Of a DNA stretch of 55,483 nt, positions 46,039 through 55,483 are shown piece after piece. The notes beneath the pieces were generated by a model. It saw only the letters and a list, made by a program, of their open reading frames with translations, had not been told where the DNA came from and ran no database searches. Numbering within the stretch: position 1 is the stretch's first letter; every line of letters begins with the position of its first letter. Both the position numbers and the translations under genes were made by a program. The DNA comes from Stramonita haemastoma (taxonomy: Eukaryota; Mollusca; Gastropoda; Neogastropoda; Muricidae). Location of the stretch: NCBI GenBank assembly GCA_030674155.1, contig CM060326.1, forward strand, positions 41,453,839-41,509,321, given 5' to 3'.

Positions 46039-46289
46039 CCCTTGTGTTCAGAATTCAAAGAGAAGTTCTCCTCCTTCAGAGTGTTGGTCAGCAGGTCAGC
46101 CACAGCCATACCCTTCTTCTCCATAACAAGGGTATCCTCCAACACAGATGAGGCAGTATTTTCTTTAATCTTCGCATCATCTCCCTCCACACTTTCTCGC
46201 TAGATGTTGTACTGTTTAGTGTGGACCAGAAATGCTTCCATGTCCTCATGCCTAGCTGACTTTAAACAGCATAGCGTGATCTTTTTTTT
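46039..46289 (-). pseudogene. Coding-like minus-strand segment with one in-frame stop, unknown protein
   Basis: On the minus strand an acceptor CCTTGTTGCAG (to 46290) is followed by an 83-codon frame: KKKITLCCLKSARHEDMEAF, LVHTKQYNI, a TAG stop, then RESVEGDDAKIKENTASSV, LEDTLVMEKKGMAVADLL and EENFSLNSEHKG, with a possible GT donor at 46038. The composition (Glu/Lys-rich, regular hydrophobic spacing) is protein-like on both sides of the stop, and the frame does not shift, which suggests one decayed or miscalled codon. Alternatively the TAG is skipped: CATCTAG right at the stop can act as an acceptor, giving a shorter exon 46039-46199 without it. I do not recognise the family. A host exon and a decayed transposon frame are both possible. 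Confidence 0.4.
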
Positions 46290-46397
46290 CTGCAACAAGG
46301 ATCCAACAATTCATGTGCAAGTCACAGCATGACACATACATTACAGTTTATCCTCACATCCCACACCCTCTGCCCCTGCACTCTGCTGATCAGTATA

Positions 46398-46715
46398 CGG
46401 TCAGACATTGCGCTGGCAATTTGATGAGTTCAACTCCCGTTTGAGGGGATTTTTCCCCTGAGTTAACATCAGTGCTGACATCACTCTCCACAAAAGTCTT
46501 TCGATGAGACTGTAAACCGAGGCCCTATGTGCAAGCACATGCAGAACATCTTGCGCACATGTAAATCCTGTTTCCGTTTTTCGTAAGAGTAGGCCACTGT
46601 GTGCCGGTGGGAACAGATGACATGATTTACAAAATTGCATTCACTCCAGGGACTGGATGAAAAAAAAGTACACGAGTGCTTATTCCATTATCCTTGATAA
46701 AAAGAATTGATAAAT
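46398..46715 (+). repeat. SINE family C copy
   Basis: Head remnant (GACATTGCGCTGGCAATTTG and a box-B-like GAGTTCAACTCCCG), then AGACTGTAAACCGAGGCCC, AACATCTTGCGCACATG, AGTAGGCCACTGTGTGCCGG and a terminal AAAAAGAATTGATAAATAAA. Confidence 0.75.
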
Positions 46716-48479
46716 AAATATACAAATGTACACCTCTTTTTACCATTACCTATTCTAACTTCTTACAATTTATTTGATCAAATCATTTTGTTTTTCTTTC
46801 ATACCCCCCCCCCCCAAAAAAAAAAAAAAATTTACCTGGGATTTCATGGCATACTTTCTGAGCTAATCAAGTCAAAATCAACTATGAAGTCCTCACCACA
46901 ATATGTCATTATTATCAAATCGAGTCATATCAAGTCCTCTAAAATAGCAACAACACACCCATACATTTATTATCAAGAAAGTCAAAAACATATATACTCT
47001 CCACAAAAAACCCTGTCATTATTGTCAATCCACTACACTCACCTTCATCACCTCCTCCATCCATCATCCATCGATTCAATCATATTTTTGTCCTTTTTAC
47101 TTTTTTCTCCCCATTTTTTCTCATCTTTTTTTTTTTCAACTACCTGAATGACAGACTTCTTGCTGAATGCTTGACAGAAACTTATTCTCTGTCATTGAGC
47201 AAAAATGCATTGCACTGCCATTTAAAGCCTGACAAGTCAGGTCCAGTGCATCAAAGGTTGGCATGGGAGAGGATGTTATCTTTTAAATTAAGTCTTTCGG
47301 GGATAAAGGCAGAAGAATGGACCAAGAAGGTAGAAAAGACAAGAAGGGGGTGACAGGAAGAATTGCAACAAAGAGAGGGAAAGTAAAGGCGAATTTTTTT
47401 TTTTTTTAAATCCGAGAACAAATCACTTGGCAATGAATGATTACAACAAAGTATATGATTTAAATGATAAAATCAATTTTTTAAATGGCAGCTAGTCGCT
47501 AAAATACTTTCTTTTCTTTAAACATTTTTTTTTAATTACAACAGAATATGCAATTACTGCTTGATGCAGCTTTTTTTTTTACTATCACTTTTCAAAATTA
47601 TCCTTTAATGCTTGGATGACATTAAAATAACCTAGCATTATTTATAAAATGACTGATTCCCAAACACAGCCAAATCCTGTTTCTATCAAAATGTCATGAT
47701 TTTTTTTCTCATTCATTCAGAGCAATGCAATCTTTGTGTATATGCATATATGAGTACATTATACAATTTGATGACAATTTGTCAGAATTCATATCAATCA
47801 TGAAATTGATACTTGTACCAATACGAAAGTGTACATCCATAAATTTAAGATAACAGTCAATTAAAGAAGTAGTGATTTCTCTGAAATAGCAATGTTTTCA
47901 CATCCCCAAATTTCACAACCATATCACCAGAGCAACCATTGCATGATATAGGTCAAGTACTTGTAACATTAACAGGAATATTTTGCTTTCAGATCATCAA
48001 TTGGGTTAGGTGGTACATATTTTTTAAGCTGTGTATCATATGCATATGAGTGGTGGATGACTGAGTAAGGTAAGATAATTTCTGAAGTCTGTAACTGTAT
48101 GTCACCTGAGGCTGTATGTAGACTACCCACTATTCTGATCACATTTATTCTTTCACATTCTGTGACAGTAGTGTTTTAGAAGTGGTGAGTCATAAAGTAC
48201 CTCCTGAGATCACCATAAACAACTAAGACATATTATTAGTGACAAAAGTGATTAAGACACAAGCCCACCACGTCTCCCCTTATCACATAATTATATACTT
48301 CTACAGAGTCTAAGGGCACCCCCCCCCCCCTTCCACAATATAAACAACACGAGCAGATATTGCAAAAGAATAGTCCCCCCCCTCCCCCAGATCACATAAC
48401 AGATAATCCTAGAGACATGGATATATCCCTTTCCCATCCCTGGTCATGCAAGATACAAAACCAAATAATATCACTATCC
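46716..48479. other. AT-rich sequence, no recognised gene
   Basis: Homopolymers (C at 46805-46815 followed by A to 46830; T at 47396-47407) and short open frames without signals. The + frame at 46707-47147 is low complexity. A block near 47219-47260 (AGCCTGACAAGTCAGGTCCA) resembles 18608-18640 and 32663-32690 and is therefore a dispersed repeat. C runs occur at 48319-48330 and 48376-48388. Confidence 0.5.
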
Positions 48480-48600
48480 CAAAATTTGAATGCGGCTACC
48501 TTGATGGTGGGCAAAAACTGTTGTATACGCATAATCTCACCATTGGTGAACCTTGGAAATCCAGACAAGAACAGGAATTTGGGGGGGGGGGAAGAAAGAA
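48480..48600 (-). repeat. Dispersed repeat family D copy
   Basis: TTGAATGCGGCTACCTTGAT, TGTATACGCATAATCTCACC and CATTGGTGAACCTTGGAAAT are the reversed family D blocks. This is one of the best-preserved copies. Confidence 0.65.
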
Positions 48601-48985
48601 ATCACTTCAAAAAAAGGCATCTAGACAAGAACAAAACCAGAAAGTATCACAGAGAAAAGCCATAAACTACGCCCTCCCAGTCACAGAAATAAATGAAGCC
48701 ACATCTTCCATCAACTACTTAAAGCCTGATAGCCAAACTGGGTGAAGAATTTCTAATCCCAATCACGGGTTCAATAGTCGGTAACTTCTGGTGGAAAAGG
48801 GGGGGAGATTTTTGTGAGCCTTTCTCTCCTTTATTTATAAATGCACACATATAGATGGTCACATATATATGTTAAAGATCCCCTGATTCCTATCAGCATT
48901 CCATGAGTTGTGAAAGAATATCCAGCATACACCTGAGGTCTAACTGACACACTGGGTCATTCAGTTGAAGCAACTACTAAGCGTA

Positions 48986-48994
48986 TGTGTGTGT

Positions 48995-49071
<77 letters not shown>

Positions 49072-49160
49072 TGTGCTCTCTCTCTCTCTCTCTCTCTCAC
49101 AAACACACACACTAACAACACACACACACACACACACGCTCCCCCCACTGACTCACTCAT

Positions 49161-49227
<67 letters not shown>

Positions 49228-49228
49228 A
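48986..49228. repeat. Compound (GT)n-(TC)n-(CA)n microsatellite with self-complementary arms
   Basis: GT repeats (48986-49068), a TC run (49076-49099) and CA repeats (49103-49136 and 49164-49226) follow in order. The GT and CA parts are complementary on one strand and could pair as a long imperfect hairpin. Confidence 0.9.
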
Positions 49229-49249
49229 ACAAGCACAGTTAGAGAAAGC

Positions 49250-50868
49250 CTTTAGATGCATCTTTTACAACACAGACTGGTATCCTACTCTGTCCATGTG
49301 CCAAATTAATACACATGAGAAATCAGACCTGTTCATTTTCAATACCATAAAAATTACCAAAAGTGTTACCTACACCCAATTCTTTTGCATTTGAAATGTT
49401 GAATGACACAATCTGTATAGCCTGAAGTATATCAGGTCTTACACACAAATCTTTTGCTTTTACTTGAAAGCAGACTGGGGTATTTTTTCTCTGCAAAATC
49501 CTTTTCCCCTGCTATAAGAACAAAGTCTCCCTTTCTTCTACTCTATTAGTGCTAAATTTATTTCTTGTAATACAAATTTCTTACATCTATTTTAGGTACT
49601 TTTCTTTAAGTTCCATTTCCTTCATTTTATTTTATTTCAGGAATAATAGAGCCACTTTAAAAGTTACTTCTATGTTTTAAATTATTATTAATCTATTTTT
49701 AGGCTTCCTTTAAAAACAAGAACTTTGCTAAGAATTGCTTGAACAATTTTCTCTAGCTTCAAAATCAGTACACACTGCACTGTGATTTTCTACTAAATGA
49801 AATGTTCCTTATACACTGAAATAGTGGAAGGAAAACCCAATACTTAAAGGCTGATAACTGTATGGAAATTCAGACAACAGGGGGAAGGTTTGGGGGATGA
49901 GGGTGGGGAGAAGAAAGCACTGTGTTGATGCACATTCCTTGAGTGAGCAACTTGGACTTCACTTAGAGAAATCTGTTGTTTCAAGATGAGTAAATGACTC
50001 CAATAATTCTAACAGTGCTGTGCTCACAACAAAAATGTAATGAGTTTTACATTAAAAAAACAAACATACAGCCATGCAGCACCAAATAATGAAATGGGGC
50101 ATCAAACATATAACACAATATTTCAAACCTTTCAGACATACTATTATTTTACATGACATGATGAAATGGGCCACATAATGTAACACTCTTACACAAAGCT
50201 TTCAGACAGGCAGTTGATTAGCACCAAGTATGTTCACACACACCCTCTATCTCTTGGGGTTTTTTTTGTTTTTTTTTCTTTCTTTCTTCTCTGCTCTTTT
50301 TATCCCTTTTATTTCTTTGTGTTTGTTTTTTCTTTCTTTTACTTTTTTCTTCTTTTTTTCTTTTCCTTTTCTTTTTTTTTGCTACACTTTTCACTTTTAT
50401 TCTCCTTTTTAAAAAAAAAGTTCTTTCACACACAGACACTTAACTCCTTTCACATCAATCTTCCGAGCTCAAATTTCGGATTACATAACACAGACAGACA
50501 ATAGGAAGGGAAAGCTGGACTAGCCAAATAAAAAATCAACACAAAAGACCAAACAAAACAAAAACAATTTTGATTTTATGTTATCTGGCTCAAGCAGTAT
50601 GCCCTTTCTATCATTTGTGCTTCATTCACATTCTGGCTCACACTGCAAACTAAAAATCCATTTACTTTATTCACACAATAAAAAATGGGACAATGCATTC
50701 ACCAGATGGAAAAAAAAACATCCCCCCCCAAAAAAAAAAAAAAAAAAAGGGTATCTTCTTCTACCTGACTCACACAGTATGCTATTTCTATCAAGTGTAT
50801 TTCAATGCTTACTTGTTTCACATGTCAATGTTCACATCTACACATTTGTGCTACATACTTACACACAT

Positions 50869-50870
<2 letters not shown>
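49250..50870. other. AT-rich unique sequence with a T/C-rich tract, no gene
   Basis: No exon or SINE is recognised. A strongly T-rich pyrimidine tract lies at 50258-50412, and a C run with an A run at 50723-50748. Open frames crossing these are low complexity. Confidence 0.5.
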
Positions 50871-50871
<1 letters not shown>

Positions 50872-50904
<33 letters not shown>

Positions 50905-50972
50905 ACACACACACTCACACACACACTCACACACACTCACACACACTCTCTCTCACACACACACACACACAC

Positions 50973-51028
<56 letters not shown>
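50872..51028. repeat. (CA)n microsatellite
   Basis: CA repeats with CTCACA and CTCTCTCT variants in the middle (50910-50955). Confidence 0.95.
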
Positions 51029-51029
<1 letters not shown>

Positions 51030-51925
51030 TAATGAACTCTTTTTCTTAACAACAATATACCTCAATGAAAACTACCATCCAATCACAGATCTCTTATGCA
51101 AAACTCAAGTTTTCCTCTTTCCCCCAAGAATTACCCACTAGGACAGACAAATTCTTTATACTGCCTAATGTTACAGCAATAATGTGGTGAATTATTTCAC
51201 AGCCAGAAAAAAATACAAGTAAATATGCTCACAAACTGTATCAAGATTGAGATTCAATTAAAAATTTAATGGGATGATCATAATACTTATCAATGTAATA
51301 CAAGTTGCTTTTTTTCTGCAAACTCAGGTTGCTTGTGAAAATCATTAAATGTTGCCTACAGCTAATCACTAAACAGCCTATTTTAAATGATTAGAAGCTA
51401 ACTAAATGGTTTCTGTATCAATTGAAATGACTGACAGACAGTTGTACAATGACATCTATATGGTGTGATCTACACCAATCTTGGTCGACTGCACTTTCAA
51501 AGCTTAGCTGATGATCCTTCTCTAGCAATAGTTGATTTAGCTGTATGGTTCAGAGTCTTTGTCATTGTTTTCTGTTTTTGTTTGCTTGTATGTTTGATGT
51601 GTGCCTGCTTGTATGTCTATCAAATTATTTGTTTTACTTGATTGGTTACATTTTTGCTTTGGTTTAGGATATATAACAGCTCATAGCAGACATGAGAAAG
51701 TCAATATGAAATCTGATTCAATACAAAATTATAAGATATTAGGATCCCTATCGGAGTGTTTTGGATTCTTTCCTTGATTTCAGAAAATCCATGTTGGATT
51801 TTGGAGAGTCCTTATGAGATTTTCTAAGTCCAATACTGCATGCACAGAGATGACTAAAGAATCCCCCTCTTCTCTTCCCCCTCCCTCCCCCCTCTCTCAG
51901 CCCCATCCTCTCTCTCCTTAGGGAG
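51029..51925. other. AT-rich unique sequence, no gene
   Basis: No gene or repeat is recognised apart from a C/T-rich stretch at 51865-51920 just before the tandem array. TGGATTTTGGAGAGTCCTTA-type near repeats occur around 51750-51830. Confidence 0.5.
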
Positions 51926-51929
51926 GGTT

Positions 51930-52278
51930 GGTTATGATGTGGAGTGGTGGTGGCATATGTGTGTGTGTGTGTGTGTGTGTGATGTGTGTGTGTGTGTGTT
52001 GTGTGTGTGTGTGTGTGTGTGGTGTGTGTGTGCTGTATCGCGCGCGTGCCGTGCGTGCACATGTTCGGTAGATCAGCAATCAATCCCAATGCCCAGTCAG
52101 CCGCAGATGCCATATCAGGGCTGTCATTCCATTAACTAAAGATAACAAAACAAAAACAAATGGCAAAATTGTTCATGCAAACCGCTTTGCAATCATGAAA
52201 ATAAAAACAATGAGGAAAAGATGGCCGATGAAAACAGAAGTGTGTGTGTGTGTTTGTTGTGGTGTGTGTGTGTGTGTG

Positions 52279-52325
<47 letters not shown>

Positions 52326-52590
52326 TATGTGTGTGTCAGAGTGTGTTGTGTGTGTGTGTTTGTGTTGTGTGTGTGTGTGTGTTGTTGTGTGTGTGTGTGC
52401 ACGCGCATACCTCAGGTAGATCAGTAATCAATCCAATGCCCAGTCAGCACAGATGCCATATCAGGGCTGTCATTCCATTGATTAAAGATTAACAATCATA
52501 TGAAATAGCAAATTGTTGATGCGAACCACTTTGCGATCATGAAAATAAAAACAATGAGGAAAAAGATGGCTAATGAAACAGGTGTGTGTG

Positions 52591-52667
<77 letters not shown>

Positions 52668-52802
52668 GTTGCGCGGCGCTCGTGTTTGTGAGTAAGTGAG
52701 TGAGTGAGTGAGTAAGTGTGTGTGTGTTGTGTGTGTATGTGTGTGTGTGTGTGTAAGATGGGGGTGTGTGTGTGAGTAAGTGAGTGAGTGAGTGAGTAAG
52801 TG

Positions 52803-52854
<52 letters not shown>

Positions 52855-53605
52855 TGTGTGTGTGTGTGTGTGTGCACGCACACACATGCGTGTGCATGCA
52901 TGTGCACTGTGTCCTGGGTCAGGTAGATCTCCAATCATCTACCATGCCCACTCAGCCAGAGAAGCCATATCAGGGCTGTTATTTCACCCAAGATTATATT
53001 GATCAAATTAAAATTGCAGAACTGTTTATCCCAACCACTGAATCACAACTAAAATAAGGATGAGGAAAATGATAACTACAGAGAAAAGAATGTATGTATG
53101 TGAGTGCTGGGGAGGGGGGGGGGGTAAGAATGGGGTGTGTGCGTGTGTGATGGAGGGGGGAGTGTATGTGTGTGTGGTGTAGGGTGGGGTGTGCTGGTTA
53201 TGATGTGGTGTGGTGGTGGCATGCATGCATGTGTGTGTGCGCGTGCGCACGTGTGTGCATGTGCCAAGTAGTTCAGCGATCAATCCTAATACCCAGTCAG
53301 CTACAGATGCCATATCACGGCTGTCATTCCAGTAATTAAAGATTAACAATCAAATGAAATAGCATAACTGTTCATGCAAACCACTTTGCGATGGTGAAAA
53401 TAAAAACAATGAGGGAAAAGATGGCCAAAAAAACCAGGTGTGTGTGTGTGTGTGTGTGTGTTGTGTGTGTGTGTGTGTGTGTGTGCACACGTGTGCATTG
53501 TAAGAAGAGTGTATGTGTGTGTGTGAGTGTGTGTTGGGAGGGAGGGGGTGTGTGTATGTTTGTGTGGTGTAGGGTGGGTTGGTTATGATGTGGTGTGGAG
53601 GTGTC

Positions 53606-53684
<79 letters not shown>

Positions 53685-53919
53685 CACGCATGTCTGCATG
53701 CATCCATGTGCCAGGTAGATCAGCGATCAATCCAAATGCCCAGTCAGCCACAAATGCCATATCAGGGCTGTCATTCCATCAATTAAAGATTAACAATAAA
53801 ATCGAATGGAAAAACTGTTCATGCAAACCACTTTGCGATCATGAAAATCAAAACAATGAGGGAAAAGATGGCCAATGAAGACAGAAATAAATGTGTGTGT
53901 GTGTGTGTGTGTGTGTGTG

Positions 53920-53981
<62 letters not shown>

Positions 53982-54194
53982 GTGTGTGTGTGTGAGGTAG
54001 ATCAGCAATCAATCCCAATGCCCAGTCAGCACAGATGCCATATCAGGGCTGTTATTCCATTGATTGAAGATTATCAATCAAATGAAATAGCAAAACTGTT
54101 CATGTGAACCATTTTGCGATCATGAAAATCAAAACAACAAGGGAAACAATGGCCAATGAAAACAGATATAAGTGTGTGGGGTGTGTGTGTGTGT

Positions 54195-54240
<46 letters not shown>

Positions 54241-54335
54241 GTCGTCTGTCTGTCTGTCTGTCTGTAAGAGTGTGTGTGTGTATGAGTGTGAGTGTGGTGT
54301 GAGTGTGTGTGTGTGTGGTGAGGTGTCGAGTGGTG

Positions 54336-54372
<37 letters not shown>

Positions 54373-54633
54373 TCAGGTAGATCAGTGATCAATCCCAATA
54401 CCCAGTCAGCCACAGATGCCATATCAGGGCTGTCATTCCATTGATTGAAGATTATCAATCAACTGAAATAGCAAAACTGTTCATGCAAACCACTTTGCGA
54501 TCATGAAAATAAACACAAAATGGGAAAAGATGGCCAATGAAAACAGATATAAATTGTGTGTGTGTGTGTGTGTGTGCTGCGTGCGTGCGTGCGTGCGTGC
54601 GTGCATGCGTTGTGTGTGTGTGTGTACATGTGT

Positions 54634-54686
<53 letters not shown>

Positions 54687-54983
54687 TGTGTGTATGTACA
54701 TGTGTGTGTGTGTGTATGCGCATGCGCACATGTGCATGCATGTGCATTGTGTCCTGGTGTCAGGTAGATCTCCAATCAGTCACCATGCCCAGTCAGCCAC
54801 AGAAGCCATACCAGGGTTGTTATTTCATTCAAGATTATATCAACTTAAAATTGCAGAACTTTTTATTCCAACCACTGCATGATAATGAAAATATAGATAA
54901 AAACAAAGATGACCACCGAGAAATGAATGTGTGTGTTTCGGGGTGGGTGGGGGGAGGGGCGGAGGAGGAGGGGAAGGAGAATA

Positions 54984-55037
<54 letters not shown>

Positions 55038-55151
55038 GTGTGTGTGTGTGTGCGCGCGCGCGTCGTGCGTGGTGGTGGTGCGTGCGTGGTGTGTGTGTTT
55101 TGGGGGGTAGGAGGAGGGGAAGGAGAATACAAGTGTTGTGTGTGTGTGTGT

Positions 55152-55233
<82 letters not shown>

Positions 55234-55483
55234 GGGGGAGGGGGGAGAAGAGGAATGAGAATACAAGTGTGTGTGTGTTGGGGGGGGAGAAGGGGAAAGA
55301 GAATATAAGTGTGTGTGTCTGTGTGTGCGTGCGTGCAAGCACACACGCACGTGTGTGCATTGTGTCCTGGGGTGAGGTTTAATTCCAGTTACCATGCCCA
55401 GTCAGCCACTGGGGCCATATTAGGGCTGTTATTTCATCCAAGATTATTATTTATATCAAAATTATAATCTGAATCAATTATAT
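51930..55483. repeat. Tandem array of 170-180-bp units separated by TG microsatellites
   Basis: Nine units start near 52068, 52412, 52918, 53264, 53711, 53994, 54373, 54760 and 55372, the last cut by the window end. Each carries GCCCAGTCAGCCACAGATGC, CATATCAGGGCTGTCATTCC, a TTAAAGATTAACAATCA block, AAACCACTTTGCGATCATGA and AAAAGATGGCCAATGAAA, then enters a TG tract of variable length. Two subtypes occur: A (ATCAGCAATCAATCCCAATG) and B (GTCCTGGGTCAGGTAGATCT), in the order A A B A A A A B B. The minus-strand frame DMASVADWALGLIADL is open in type A but stopped in type B, so it is not treated as coding. Confidence 0.9.

Noticed and set aside
45882..46126. Gly/Arg- or Pro-rich extension of the frame at 46039-46190
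   Set aside because: The extension is the C/T-rich low-complexity tract; the coding-like part stops near 46039.
51930..55483. Repeated DMASVADWALGLIADL frames as a protein repeat
   Set aside because: Open only in subtype A units; subtype B units have a stop, and TG tracts separate the units.

Overview
The window is eukaryotic nuclear DNA from a repeat-rich invertebrate, most likely a mollusc and plausibly a gastropod (inference from the lophotrochozoan-looking PARP sequence, long introns with GT-AG splice sites, several families of tRNA-headed SINEs, and very long di-, tri- and tetranucleotide microsatellites). There is no prokaryotic or viral gene layout. The only gene recognised with confidence is the 3' part of a PARP-type ADP-ribosyltransferase gene on the + strand.

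Left region (1-17.4 kb): six + strand exons encode a PARP C-terminus: 1472-1710, 5107-5289, 7674-7886, a probable 21-nt microexon 8393-8413, 9422-9574 and the terminal coding exon 12117-12390. The H-Y-E catalytic residues are all visible. Two reading-frame breaks (about 9512-9517 and 12117-12132) each look like the loss of one base. The 5' end of the gene lies before the window. The introns carry SINEs, a roughly 330-bp (TTC)n tract 7 bases past a splice donor, a (GTAA)n tract, a compound ATC/TCC tract and a 30-bp minisatellite. A conserved AATAAA at 17331 may end a long 3' UTR.

Middle region (16.5-43.3 kb): two long homologous copies, 16482-30383 and 30484-43255, lie head to tail and are separated by exactly 100 N. 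The start of the second copy matches an internal point of the first, and the end of the first matches an internal point of the second. That is the dovetail pattern expected from two overlapping, probably allelic, contigs that were scaffolded without being merged. The copies differ by a 1.6-kb inverted-repeat-bounded insertion, a roughly 410-bp MITE-like insertion, a VNTR and homopolymer lengths. Sequence next to the gap carries many small deletions.

From about 24.4 kb to the gap, and from 37.2 to 44.8 kb, there is a higher-order repeat. It contains short segments (86/83 nt and 64 nt) flanked by good splice sites on the minus strand. They alternate, but their phases do not allow one continuous reading frame, so a spliced non-coding RNA or a repeat-derived transcript is more likely than a repeat protein. 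A coding-like minus-strand segment with one in-frame stop lies at 46039-46289.

Right region (46.4-55.5 kb): no convincing gene. It holds SINE pieces, long TG/CA and TC tracts, AT-rich unique sequence and, from 51.9 kb to the window end, a tandem array of about nine 170-180-bp conserved units separated by expanded TG tracts.
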